This document shows positions 1 through 5,910 of a stretch of 9,536 nucleotides of DNA, piece after piece (the first letter of the stretch is position 1; each line of letters opens with the position of its first letter). The notes below the pieces were generated by a model. It saw only the letters and a program-made list of their open reading frames with translations, searched no databases and was not told the DNA's origin. A program made the position numbers and the translations under genes. The stretch is from an uncultured Eggerthellaceae bacterium (lineage in GTDB: Bacteria; Actinomycetota; Coriobacteriia; Coriobacteriales; Eggerthellaceae), in assembly GCA_947632575.1 (NCBI GenBank), contig CANRPV010000049.1, forward strand, positions 1 to 9,536, read 5' to 3'.

Positions 1-913
1 TGTCGTTGCGGTGGACGGCCACGAACTGGGTGGTCATCATGCCGCCCGCGGACCCTTCCTTGTAACCGAGAAGCTGGCGGATTTCGGTGGCGTCCTCGAC
101 GCCCATGAGACGCAGAAGGGTCTCCGCCTTCTCGTAGGGAAGATCACGGACGATATCAGCGGCGTCATCCGGATCCATTTTGCCTAACAGTCCAGCGGCT
201 CGAGCATCCGGCAAATCGTCGATGAATTCGGCCTGATATTCATCTTCCATCTCCGAGATGGCTTCGGTCGCTTGAGCATCGTCGAGATGGGCGAAGACGC
301 TAGCCCGCTGTTGAGGATCCAGCTGCTCGAGGATGTCAGCCACGTCGGCGGGATGGAGCTCGTCAAGGCGGCGGTGGGAGACGGAGAGCTGCACTTCCGA
401 CAGGTCACGATCGAGCAGGTCCATGTAATTCCAAGCGATGATCTGCTCTTCGAGCGGGTGGTGAAACACCCGGCCAACGGAGACCGCGGCCTTTTCGATC
501 ACCGGATGCAGACCGCGAAGGATGCCGCGGGACCCCACCTCGGCGCCGAGCAGTCGCAGCTGCTTGCCGGATTGGGAAAGCTTGAGGTCGTTCACCCGAA
601 CCACCTTCATGCCCTGGGTGTCGACGATTTGGCGATTCAGCAGATCGCGGGCGAGAAGGATCTCCTCAGGCTGAAGGTAGCTAAAACGAATGTCGTGGGC
701 GGGAACCGAAAGCGTGATGCCATCCTCGTCGAAGATATCGACGTACTTGCGCCACGAGATCATGAAGGGGACGCGTCCGGGACCCTGGAAGGCTAACGAG
801 GTGATACGCGGAAAGACCTCGCCCGTGGATATGGCAAGGTCGGAGACGGTTCCTATCTTTTCGCCGGTGGAATCGACCACCGGTTTTTTCAGCATCTGGG
901 AGAGATAGAGCAT
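1..913 (-). CDS. PRC-barrel / MgtE N-terminal / CBS-domain protein (partial, C-terminus missing)
   Basis: The visible 304 residues read without interruption to the window edge. Residues 1-80 look like a PRC-barrel (LKKPVVDSTGEKIGTVSDL). Residues 85-170 look like a second one (LLNRQIVDTQGMKVVRVNDL). Residues 185-285 match the MgtE N-terminal helical domain (LHPADVADILEQLDP, then MDPDDAADIVRDLP). From about 290, GSAGGMMTTQFVAV resembles the entry into the CBS pair. In MgtE channels the N and CBS domains sense cytoplasmic Mg2+ and gate the pore. Many actinobacterial homologues carry these domains without a membrane part, so transport is not proven here; the missing C-terminus decides. The ATG at 913 is preferred because AAGGAA lies about 5 nt upstream; in-frame ATGs at 928 and 934 have poorer ribosome sites. 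Family call confident, function uncertain. Confidence 0.88.
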   Translation of the reverse strand, partial: MLYLSQMLKKPVVDSTGEKIGTVSDLAISTGEVFPRITSLAFQGPGRVPFMISWRKYVDIFDEDGITLSVPAHDIRFSYLQPEEILLARDLLNRQIVDTQGMKVVRVNDLKLSQSGKQLRLLGAEVGSRGILRGLHPVIEKAAVSVGRVFHHPLEEQIIAWNYMDLLDRDLSEVQLSVSHRRLDELHPADVADILEQLDPQQRASVFAHLDDAQATEAISEMEDEYQAEFIDDLPDARAAGLLGKMDPDDAADIVRDLPYEKAETLLRLMGVEDATEIRQLLGYKEGSAGGMMTTQFVAVHRND

Positions 914-1015
914 GGCATTCCTTCCCATTGTCATGCTTCTGCACTCCACCTGCGCAAACACAAGCTACGAGCCAAGCTGAGGCATAAGGTCTCAGACAAG
1001 GTTTGTTCAGATGGG

Positions 1016-1073
1016 AGAAAACAGACGCGTCGCAGTCGTCCTTCGGCTGCCGACGCAAGGAAGGGGCCGAAGG
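1016..1073 (-). promoter_or_regulatory. Possible attenuator or tRNA terminator: two mutually exclusive hairpins
   Basis: On the minus strand CCTTCGGC (1073-1066) can pair with GCCGAAGG (1047-1040). Alternatively GCGTCGGCAG (1056-1047) can pair with CTGCGACGC (1035-1027) with one bulged base. The second hairpin is followed by GTCTGTTTTCTCCC, which reads as an intrinsic terminator. Both structures use bases around 1040-1047, so only one can form at a time, the arrangement expected of a terminator/antiterminator. It lies between tRNA-Arg and the MgtE-N gene. The simplest alternative is a plain terminator for the tRNA transcript about 95 nt upstream. No known riboswitch consensus (for example the Mg2+ M-box core) was recognised. 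Confidence 0.45.
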
Positions 1074-1151
1074 CTTACATACTGTGAGGTTTCGGTTTTC
1101 GAACCTTCAAGTTTTATCCTTCCAAACCGGCCAAGATATTCAAGGTCTGAA

Positions 1152-1228
1152 TGGTGCGCCGTGAGGGATTCGAACCCCCGACGTACTGATTCGTAGTCAG
1201 TCCCTCTATCCAGCTGAGGTAACGGCGC
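1152..1228 (-). tRNA. tRNA-Arg (anticodon ACG), CCA encoded
   Basis: The minus strand folds as a complete cloverleaf. The acceptor stem is GCGCCGT/ACGGCGC, the discriminator base is A and CCA is encoded (1154-1152). The anticodon loop is CTACGAA with anticodon ACG at 1194-1192, closed by ACTGA/TCAGT. The T-arm holds GGTTCGAATCC. Length is 74 nt plus CCA. The A at position 34 is the substrate of TadA, encoded at 7378-7908; the resulting inosine reads CGU, CGC and CGA arginine codons. Confidence 0.97.
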
Positions 1229-1246
1229 ACAAAAACAGCACAGGCT

Positions 1247-1275
1247 ATTCTGCCAGTCTTTTTCGCATCTGTCAA
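1247..1275 (-). promoter_or_regulatory. Promoter of tRNA-Arg
   Basis: The minus strand shows a perfect -35 TTGACA (1275-1270), a 17-nt spacer and a -10 CAGAAT (1252-1247, four of six matches). The -10 box ends 18 nt before the tRNA 5' end, leaving room for a short leader removed by RNase P. It begins directly after the T-run of the upstream gene's terminator. Confidence 0.7.
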
Positions 1276-1277
1276 CG

Positions 1278-1309
1278 AAAACAGCCGCCTTCCTTGGAGA
1301 AGGCGGCTG
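1278..1309 (-). terminator. Intrinsic terminator of the membrane-protein gene
   Basis: An 11-bp perfect stem, CAGCCGCCTTC/GAAGGCGGCTG, closes a 6-nt loop. On the minus strand it is followed by TTTTCG. No T-run follows on the plus strand, so it serves the minus-strand gene ending at 1371. It insulates that gene from the tRNA-Arg promoter just beyond. Confidence 0.8.
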
Positions 1310-1315
1310 ATCAGC

Positions 1316-1373
1316 TAGGGGTTATCCGTCTACATCGAAGGAGTCGCCGAGTGACCCCTTCGATTAACCCCTA
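1316..1373 (-). repeat. Long interrupted hairpin starting at the stop codon
   Basis: TAGGGGTTA (1316-1324) pairs with TAACCCCTA (1365-1373), and ATCGAAGG (1334-1341) with CCTTCGAT (1357-1364). The 1357-1373 arm is continuous; the other has a 9-nt bulge (1325-1333). GTC/GAC can add pairs inside the loop. Read on the minus strand, the hairpin begins with the TAG stop codon of the membrane-protein gene. No T-run follows, so it is not a normal terminator. It may stabilise the 3' end of the mRNA or be a remnant of a small repeat element. Confidence 0.6.
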
Positions 1374-2309
1374 AGATAAAGTGTGGCCCGTCGCGACGGT
1401 GGACTCTACGGCTTTGTGTTCCGCCGGATGATGGGGCAGCATATGGCGATTGTGCTCGCGGATGCGCCATGCGGCGAAGACAGCGGCGCTTACGGTCAAA
1501 ATATTGGTCATCTGCGGGAGCCAATCCATCTCCACCATTTGAGCGGCGGAGATGATGGTGCCGATGATCGTTACGGCGATGGCGATGATGCCAAATCCGT
1601 AGCAGGCGTCAACCCGAGAGGGAACTCGGGAGGCATTGAAGCCGAGGACGCCCTCGATCAAGACCACGAGACCGGTGATGCAAAGGGCGACACCGAAGAA
1701 CACGGACATGCCGCCAAGATTAGCCTCGCCTACGCCGGAGAGATAAGGATTCTCCTCGGGAGCCGCCGATACACCCAGGGCCCAGAAAATGATGGCCATG
1801 GCGATGGTCAAGACGCCGAAGATGACGTTGACGATAGAGATGAGGCGCAATGCGATCTCATTTCCAGCCTCAGCGCTGATGTCTTCAGTCTCACGAGCCG
1901 TATGGCCGGCGATAACGCACATGCCAAAGATCACGATACCGAAAATCTGAGCGAAGAAAGCGGTGGTACCAGGTACCGCAAAGCAGGTGAGAATCGTCGC
2001 ACCGAGTGCAACGACGAGCGCCACGATGGACAGGACATAAAAAGCCCCAGCCCTCTCAGGATAGTAGGACGCGTTGAGACCAAACATGCTTACGACGAAG
2101 TAGAAAAAACCGATGATGAACATCAAAATGCCGGTTCCAAGTTGAAACATGTTGATGGGCTGGACCCCGTGAAGCAAATCAGGGGTTAAGGTAGGAGCAA
2201 GCCCGGTAATGACGAGCATTAAGGCCATCAGCATCGTAACAACAGAGTAAAACGCAGCAATCACTGAGATGACATTGAGTACTGCTGCGTGTCCAGATTG
2301 CTGACTCAT
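1371..2309 (-). CDS. Multispanning membrane protein of two similar halves, function unknown
   Basis: A 312-residue protein with about eight hydrophobic segments: near 10-37, 54-76, 89-111, 116-136, 155-179, 200-223, 236-256 and 264-281. It looks like a four-helix unit duplicated in tandem. FGLNASYYPERAGAFY (76-91) matches LGFNASRVPSRVDACY (222-237) at an offset of 146, each at the end of the second helix of its half. The tail from 282 is charged and His-rich (EHNRHMLPHHPAEH). I do not recognise the family and assign no function. The ATG at 2309 is chosen because AGAGGAG lies about 6 nt upstream; the ATG five codons earlier (2324) has no ribosome site. It is transcribed alone, divergently from the flavodoxin gene, and ends in a hairpin plus terminator. 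Confidence 0.85.
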   Translation of the reverse strand: MSQQSGHAAVLNVISVIAAFYSVVTMLMALMLVITGLAPTLTPDLLHGVQPINMFQLGTGILMFIIGFFYFVVSMFGLNASYYPERAGAFYVLSIVALVVALGATILTCFAVPGTTAFFAQIFGIVIFGMCVIAGHTARETEDISAEAGNEIALRLISIVNVIFGVLTIAMAIIFWALGVSAAPEENPYLSGVGEANLGGMSVFFGVALCITGLVVLIEGVLGFNASRVPSRVDACYGFGIIAIAVTIIGTIISAAQMVEMDWLPQMTNILTVSAAVFAAWRIREHNRHMLPHHPAEHKAVESTVATGHTLS

Positions 2310-2698
2310 AGCATCTCCTCTCATAAAAGGATTAGCAATAGTTTGTCAGTCGGTGTCGGTTGCCTATTAATAATGCGACGGCCTTGTGAAAATATGATTT
2401 CGAAAGGGGCTTTGAAACAGTTTTGTAAGAACAGCGAACGTCGAACGTAACTTTTCCCAATGTGGCTCTTTTTGTCCCCTTGGCTGTGAAAGCCGAAATT
2501 TCACCTGATCAGAGCCTAGAAATAGCTTTGCCTTCGCGTCTGGAACCGAAATCTTGGGTTACGAAAATTCGACATCTGAGACTCGAAGACTTTACAACGA
2601 CGCGCTGATTACCGGGGCTTTTCTTTAAGGGACTACAGTAAATACAACAGTTGGTCGGTTGCGGTTTTTAAGGATGTAGATCTATTTAAGGAGGTCTC
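2310..2698. other. Intergenic region between divergent genes, no gene seen
   Basis: This 389-bp gap separates the start of the membrane protein (minus) from the flavodoxin (plus). No ORF with a ribosome site was found. It is more AT-rich than its flanks. It holds the GTGAAA/TTTCAC inverted repeat (2486-2504), a similar imperfect copy at 2386-2403, and a tandem 7-mer, CGAACGT twice, at 2435-2448. Promoters for both flanking genes must lie here, but none stands out. On the minus strand CCGACA-N17-GCTAAT just before 2324 is only a weak candidate. Confidence 0.6.
2486..2504. promoter_or_regulatory. Operator-like inverted repeat GTGAAA-N7-TTTCAC
   Basis: GTGAAA (2486-2491) and TTTCAC (2499-2504) form a perfect 6-bp dyad with a 7-nt spacer. 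An imperfect relative, GTGAAA-N6-TTTCGA, begins exactly 100 bp upstream at 2386. Placement between two divergent genes fits a binding site for a dimeric regulator. A dyad this short can arise by chance, and no regulator gene is in the window. Confidence 0.35.
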
Positions 2699-3364
2699 AT
2701 GAGCAAGAAACAGTTACTGTTGAGCAGACGCTCCTTCCTAGTCGGTGCATCCGCTGCAGCGTCAACACTTCTCTTCGGCGCTTTGACAGGGTGCAGTAGC
2801 GCACCCGGCAACACCACTTTTGAAGGAATACCTACCAGCAGAGTACTCGTAGCCTATTACTCGAGGGCGGGAGAGAATCCCACCTCTCAGGGTATGGTGA
2901 ATTTAAGTGTTGGCTTTACCGAGATCATGGCCAACTATATTGCAGAAGCTTTAAATTGCGAGATTTTCCAGATCGTTCCTGAAATCCCCTACCCAGCGGA
3001 TTATGAGGATTGCAGGCTGGTTGCCCTCCATCAGGACGCGACGACCGTCTACCCGGCTATAGCCAATATCGCCGAGCTTCCTTCCATCGACGATTACGAC
3101 ATCGTATTCCTCGGTGGACCGAACTGGTTTGGCGTACCACCCATGGTCGTCTATACCTTCCTGCGCAACTACGACTGGAAGGGAAAGATCATCATCCCGT
3201 TCGTGACCAATAACGGCGGGGGTTTGGGAGACTATCAAGCAGTGTTCACTTACATGGCTCCAGGTGCCACGGTAAGCGGTGATGGGTTGGCAGTGCGCGG
3301 CGAATATGTCGAAGCTTCGCGTGAGCAGATCCAAACCTGGGCAAAGTCGATGGTCAACGCCTAG
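2699..3364 (+). CDS. Exported (Tat, lipoprotein) flavodoxin
   Basis: A 221-residue protein. The N-terminus has a twin-arginine motif SRRSFL (9-14), a hydrophobic stretch and a lipobox LTGC (29-32), so it is probably folded with cofactor inside the cell, exported by Tat and lipid-anchored at Cys32. The rest is a flavodoxin-like fold. VLVAYYSRAGEN (49-60) is the FMN phosphate loop, followed by a short insert and VGFTEIMANYIAEAL. IVFLGGPNWFGVPP (135-148) and FVTNNGGGLGD (168-178) form the other flavin-side loops. The insert after AGEN is typical of gut-anaerobe flavodoxins that read 'SRADEN...VGNTE'; here Asn is replaced by Phe (GFTE). FMN electron carriage is inferred from family; the partner is unknown. 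A near-perfect AGGAGGT precedes the ATG. A YagU-like gene follows after 109 nt. Confidence 0.88.
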   Translation: MSKKQLLLSRRSFLVGASAAASTLLFGALTGCSSAPGNTTFEGIPTSRVLVAYYSRAGENPTSQGMVNLSVGFTEIMANYIAEALNCEIFQIVPEIPYPADYEDCRLVALHQDATTVYPAIANIAELPSIDDYDIVFLGGPNWFGVPPMVVYTFLRNYDWKGKIIIPFVTNNGGGLGDYQAVFTYMAPGATVSGDGLAVRGEYVEASREQIQTWAKSMVNA

Positions 3365-3377
3365 GGCGCGATCCGTC

Positions 3378-3398
3378 GACCCCACAAGCGCCGGGGTC
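3378..3398 (+). repeat. Small hairpin between flavodoxin and YagU-like genes
   Basis: GACCCC (3378-3383) and GGGGTC (3393-3398) form a 6-bp stem with a 9-nt loop, 14 nt after the flavodoxin stop. No T-run follows, so it is a weak terminator at best. It could partly uncouple the two genes or protect the upstream mRNA end. Confidence 0.4.
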
Positions 3399-3473
3399 TG
3401 ACAGACAGTTTGAATGAGGCAGTTTGGCGCTTGGTATTTGACGAATCGCTACTCAGCAAAAGGAGGTTTTCCT

Positions 3474-4091
3474 ATGGCCGCTGAGATTACACAGAAGGTG
3501 GAGCCCGTAAGGAACAGAGCCCCATTTTCGCTCATCTTTTGGAAGAGTGTGTGGTATGGCCTTATAACCGGAATCGTAACTGGCTGGGTGAAGCTTGGCT
3601 GGGAGCAGCTGTTCCCGCCCCGTACCTTGGCCCGTGGCGTCTCCAATGAGCCGCAGTTCTTGCTGCAACAACTCGGCGTACCTCACGACATCACCACCGC
3701 GTTTGTCTATTACTCAGACAACCAGATCCAGTGGGTCGCTCTCTGCATCCACTTCTCGTTCTCGATTTTCTTCTCGTTCTTGTTCATTCTCTTGATCCAG
3801 TATTGGCCCAAGATTGCCGTTTTCGAGGGCGCTGCTTACGGCATCGCCTCTTGGATCGCATTCCATCTGGTGATCCTACCCGCCATCGGCAATGTTCCGC
3901 CAATGTGGGGTCAACCTCTCACCGAGCTTGGCTCAGAGTTCTTCGGACACATAGCCTGGGCCTGGGCGATATCGGCGGTGTCATGGTATCTCATTGCGAA
4001 ACAGCGCAAGAAGACCCTTCTCCATCCTCATGTGGGTTGGGGCTTCGAAAAGGTTATGCCTTCTCCCAATGATGAGTATCACCGCGTCTAG
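3474..4091 (+). CDS. YagU-like (DUF1440) inner-membrane protein
   Basis: A 205-residue protein; E. coli YagU, recalled as about 204 residues, is the model. Shared features are GLITGIVTGWVKLGWEQLFPPR (29-50) in the first helix and following loop, WPKIAVFEGAAYGI (111-124), the LPAIGNVPP turn (135-143) and SEFFGHIAWAW (154-164) in the last helix. Four hydrophobic helices are visible near 24-42, 87-110, 116-138 and 155-174. YagU has been linked to acid resistance in E. coli; the molecular function is unknown, so that role here is inference. The ATG at 3474 is chosen for AAAAGGAGG about 7 nt upstream; an in-frame ATG 20 codons earlier (3414) has no ribosome site. The stop codon lies inside the first copy of a repeat array. 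Confidence 0.88.
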   Translation: MAAEITQKVEPVRNRAPFSLIFWKSVWYGLITGIVTGWVKLGWEQLFPPRTLARGVSNEPQFLLQQLGVPHDITTAFVYYSDNQIQWVALCIHFSFSIFFSFLFILLIQYWPKIAVFEGAAYGIASWIAFHLVILPAIGNVPPMWGQPLTELGSEFFGHIAWAWAISAVSWYLIAKQRKKTLLHPHVGWGFEKVMPSPNDEYHRV

Positions 4092-4190
4092 GTTGCGTTT
4101 CGGTTAGGGTAATACGTCTCGGTTTGGGATATACGTCTCGGTTAGAGATATAGATTAAAGACGTAGATTAGAGGCGTAGATTAGGATATA
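4085..4190 (+). repeat. Two adjoining degenerate tandem-repeat arrays (19-bp, then 13-bp units)
   Basis: Three 19-bp units follow head to tail: CGTTTCGGTTAGGGTAATA (4096-4114), CGTCTCGGTTTGGGATATA (4115-4133) and CGTCTCGGTTAGAGATATA (4134-4152). Before them CGTCTAGGTTG (4085-4095) looks like a partial first copy and contains the gene's TAG stop. After them come GATTAAAGACGTA (4153-4165), GATTAGAGGCGTA (4166-4178) and GATTAGGATATA (4179-4190). The array fills the space between stop codon and terminator, so it is transcribed as 3' UTR. Confidence 0.85.
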
Positions 4191-4197
4191 AGCGAAT

Positions 4198-4226
4198 GGG
4201 CCGGATCTTACCGGCCCTTTCCTTTT
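4198..4226 (+). terminator. Intrinsic terminator after the YagU-like gene
   Basis: A 7-bp perfect GC stem, GGGCCGG/CCGGCCC, with loop ATCTTA, followed by TTTCCTTTT. It ends the flavodoxin/YagU transcript and separates it from the citrate synthase gene. Confidence 0.88.
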
Positions 4227-4406
4227 CGAGGTAGAGAGCAGAGTTACGCTAGGCGCGAAGTGCAGCGTCTAGGTAGGCTTGTTGTGGCGTCACGCATGGA
4301 TTTGACGCCGCGCTAAGCGGGGTATCAAGCGTGGGGAATTCAAGGAGTGAGTATAGAAGCCCGTTCAAGGCGCTATTATTGCTAAATCCTTTAAGAAGGA
4401 GGCATC
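4227..4406 (+). promoter_or_regulatory. Citrate synthase upstream region with operator-like inverted repeat
   Basis: GGCGTCA (4286-4292) and TGACGCC (4303-4309) form a perfect 7-bp dyad with a 10-nt spacer, so half-site centres are 17 bp apart. The right half overlaps TTGACG (4302-4307), a good -35 box; the only nearby -10 candidate, TATCAA (4323-4328), gives a short 15-nt spacer. A regulator bound here would cover the promoter. GCGTCTAGGT at 4265-4274 repeats the sequence around the YagU-like stop codon. AAGAAGGAGG just before 4407 is the ribosome site. No regulator gene is in the window. Confidence 0.5.
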
Positions 4407-5891
4407 GTGAACTCAGAACTTGAAAAAATGAACCCATATGAAGTCGGTCGACCCGCCGCCTATGACGCGGGTTTGGACAGTGACACCCGCTCCATCACAG
4501 CACCGGCCTCTAACGCCGCCGACACCATCGAATTGACTCCTCAGGAGACCGAGAAGTTTTCGCTCTATGACACCTTCTATCGGGTTAACTCGATCGAGCC
4601 CGATTCCTACCGTCGCTTCGATGTGAAGCGCGGTCTTCGCAACGTCGATGGAACCGGTGTGATCGTAGGGCTCACCAACGTCTCCAACGTTCACGGTTAC
4701 AAGATCGAAGATGGCCAGAAAAAGGCCGACGAGGGATCGCTGCTTCTGCGCGGTTATGAGATCTCCGATCTGTTGGGCGACCTGTCACCGGACCATCGCT
4801 TCGCCTACGAAGAGGTGGCCTATCTGCTTCTCATGGGGGAACTTCCCACCCAAACGCAGCTGAATTACTTCGTCGATACGTTAAGCGCCCATCGGGAGTT
4901 GCCGGATGGATTCACCGGATCGGTGCTCATGCAAAACACCCCACCAGACATCATGAACGTGCTCTCTCGTTCGGTGCTGCAACTCTATGCCTATGACGAC
5001 TATGCCGAGGATCGCTCCTACGAGCATGAGGTGCATGCCGCGATCTCTCTCATGGCTCGGCTTCCGCGCATCATGGTGCTGACCTACTACGCGCAGCAGG
5101 CGCGCTATCACCACGGATCCATGATTATGCATCGCTTCATCCCCGGTCAGTCCACCGCCGAGACCATCTTGTCCATGCTGCGTCCGGATCGGGAATTCAC
5201 GCCCGAAGAGGCGCGCATGCTCGACGTCATGTTAAGTCTTCACGCCGAGCATGGCGGCGGCAACAACTCCACCTTCGTCACCCGTGTTTTGACCTCGGCT
5301 GATACCGATCCCTACTCCACCTATTCGGCGGCTATCGGATCTCTTAAAGGACGTCGTCATGGTGGCGCAAACCTGCAGGTTCGTGCTATGCAGGAGGAGA
5401 TCAAGCGAGAGGTTACCAACTGGGATAACGATGACGAGGTTGCCTCCTATCTGCGAAAGATCGTCAACAAGCAGGCCTTCGACAAGACCGGTTTGGTCTA
5501 CGGCATGGGACATGCTGTCTATACCTTAAGCGATCCTCGAGCAGTGATCTGCAAACGCTTCGCGGAAAACCTCGCTGCCGGCACCGAGTACGAAGCCGAA
5601 TTCCAGCTGCTGAAGTCCATAGAGCGCCTCGCTCCTCAGGTGATCTTGCAGGAAAAAGGAACCATCAAGGATATGTGCGCCAACGTGGATATGTACACCG
5701 GTTTTATCTACGAGATGATGGGCATACCTCAAATCATGATCACACCGCTGTTCGCCTGCGCTCGCATGGCCGGGTGGGCGGCTCATCGCTTCGAAGAGCT
5801 GGTCTCAGGTGGTCGCATCATTCGTCCGGCTTACAAAAACCTCAATAGCGAGCGACGTCATTATCTGCCTATTGGCGAACGCGAAGAATAG
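4407..5891 (+). CDS. gltA: Citrate synthase (citrate/2-methylcitrate synthase family)
   Basis: Condenses acetyl-CoA with oxaloacetate to citrate in the cytoplasm. The catalytic triad is visible: His282 in HAEHGGGNNSTF, His369 in GMGHAVY and Asp428 in CANVDMYTG. SLKGRRHGGAN (about 315-325) and GWAAHRFEE near the end also fit the family. At 494 residues it is longer than typical 370-430 residue enzymes; most of the extra is an N-terminal extension of about 70 residues whose first 40 are low-complexity. The 'HAEHGGGNN' form, with Gly where classical enzymes have Glu, is what I associate with anaerobic Firmicutes and Coriobacteria. Propionyl-CoA use cannot be excluded. Start is GTG with AGGAGG 4 nt upstream. 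It is monocistronic; no other TCA gene is present, so a biosynthetic role toward glutamate is likely. It converges with the gene ending at 5911, 19 bp away, with no obvious terminator. Confidence 0.93.
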   Translation: MNSELEKMNPYEVGRPAAYDAGLDSDTRSITAPASNAADTIELTPQETEKFSLYDTFYRVNSIEPDSYRRFDVKRGLRNVDGTGVIVGLTNVSNVHGYKIEDGQKKADEGSLLLRGYEISDLLGDLSPDHRFAYEEVAYLLLMGELPTQTQLNYFVDTLSAHRELPDGFTGSVLMQNTPPDIMNVLSRSVLQLYAYDDYAEDRSYEHEVHAAISLMARLPRIMVLTYYAQQARYHHGSMIMHRFIPGQSTAETILSMLRPDREFTPEEARMLDVMLSLHAEHGGGNNSTFVTRVLTSADTDPYSTYSAAIGSLKGRRHGGANLQVRAMQEEIKREVTNWDNDDEVASYLRKIVNKQAFDKTGLVYGMGHAVYTLSDPRAVICKRFAENLAAGTEYEAEFQLLKSIERLAPQVILQEKGTIKDMCANVDMYTGFIYEMMGIPQIMITPLFACARMAGWAAHRFEELVSGGRIIRPAYKNLNSERRHYLPIGEREE

Positions 5892-5910
5892 GCCTTTGCT
5901 GGCTCGCGCT

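Noticed and set aside
272..796. 174-codon plus-strand ORF
   Set aside because: It lies wholly opposite the MgtE-N coding region, matches no family I recognise and has no ribosome site; it is a codon-bias shadow.
914..1151. Mg2+ M-box riboswitch before the MgtE-N gene
   Set aside because: The conserved M-box core sequences were not found by eye on the minus strand; only competing hairpins are visible.
1383..2189. 268-codon plus-strand ORF rich in Asp, His and Gly
   Set aside because: It is antisense to the membrane-protein gene; its composition is what hydrophobic codons give when read in reverse. The minus-strand frame has clear helices, a ribosome site and a terminator.
3414..3473. Upstream start adding 20 residues to the YagU-like protein
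   Set aside because: No ribosome site before 3414, while AAAAGGAGG sits correctly before the ATG at 3474 and the shorter protein matches the family length.
4085..4190. CRISPR-like array
   Set aside because: Units are only 13-19 bp, directly adjacent with no unique spacers, and no cas genes are present.
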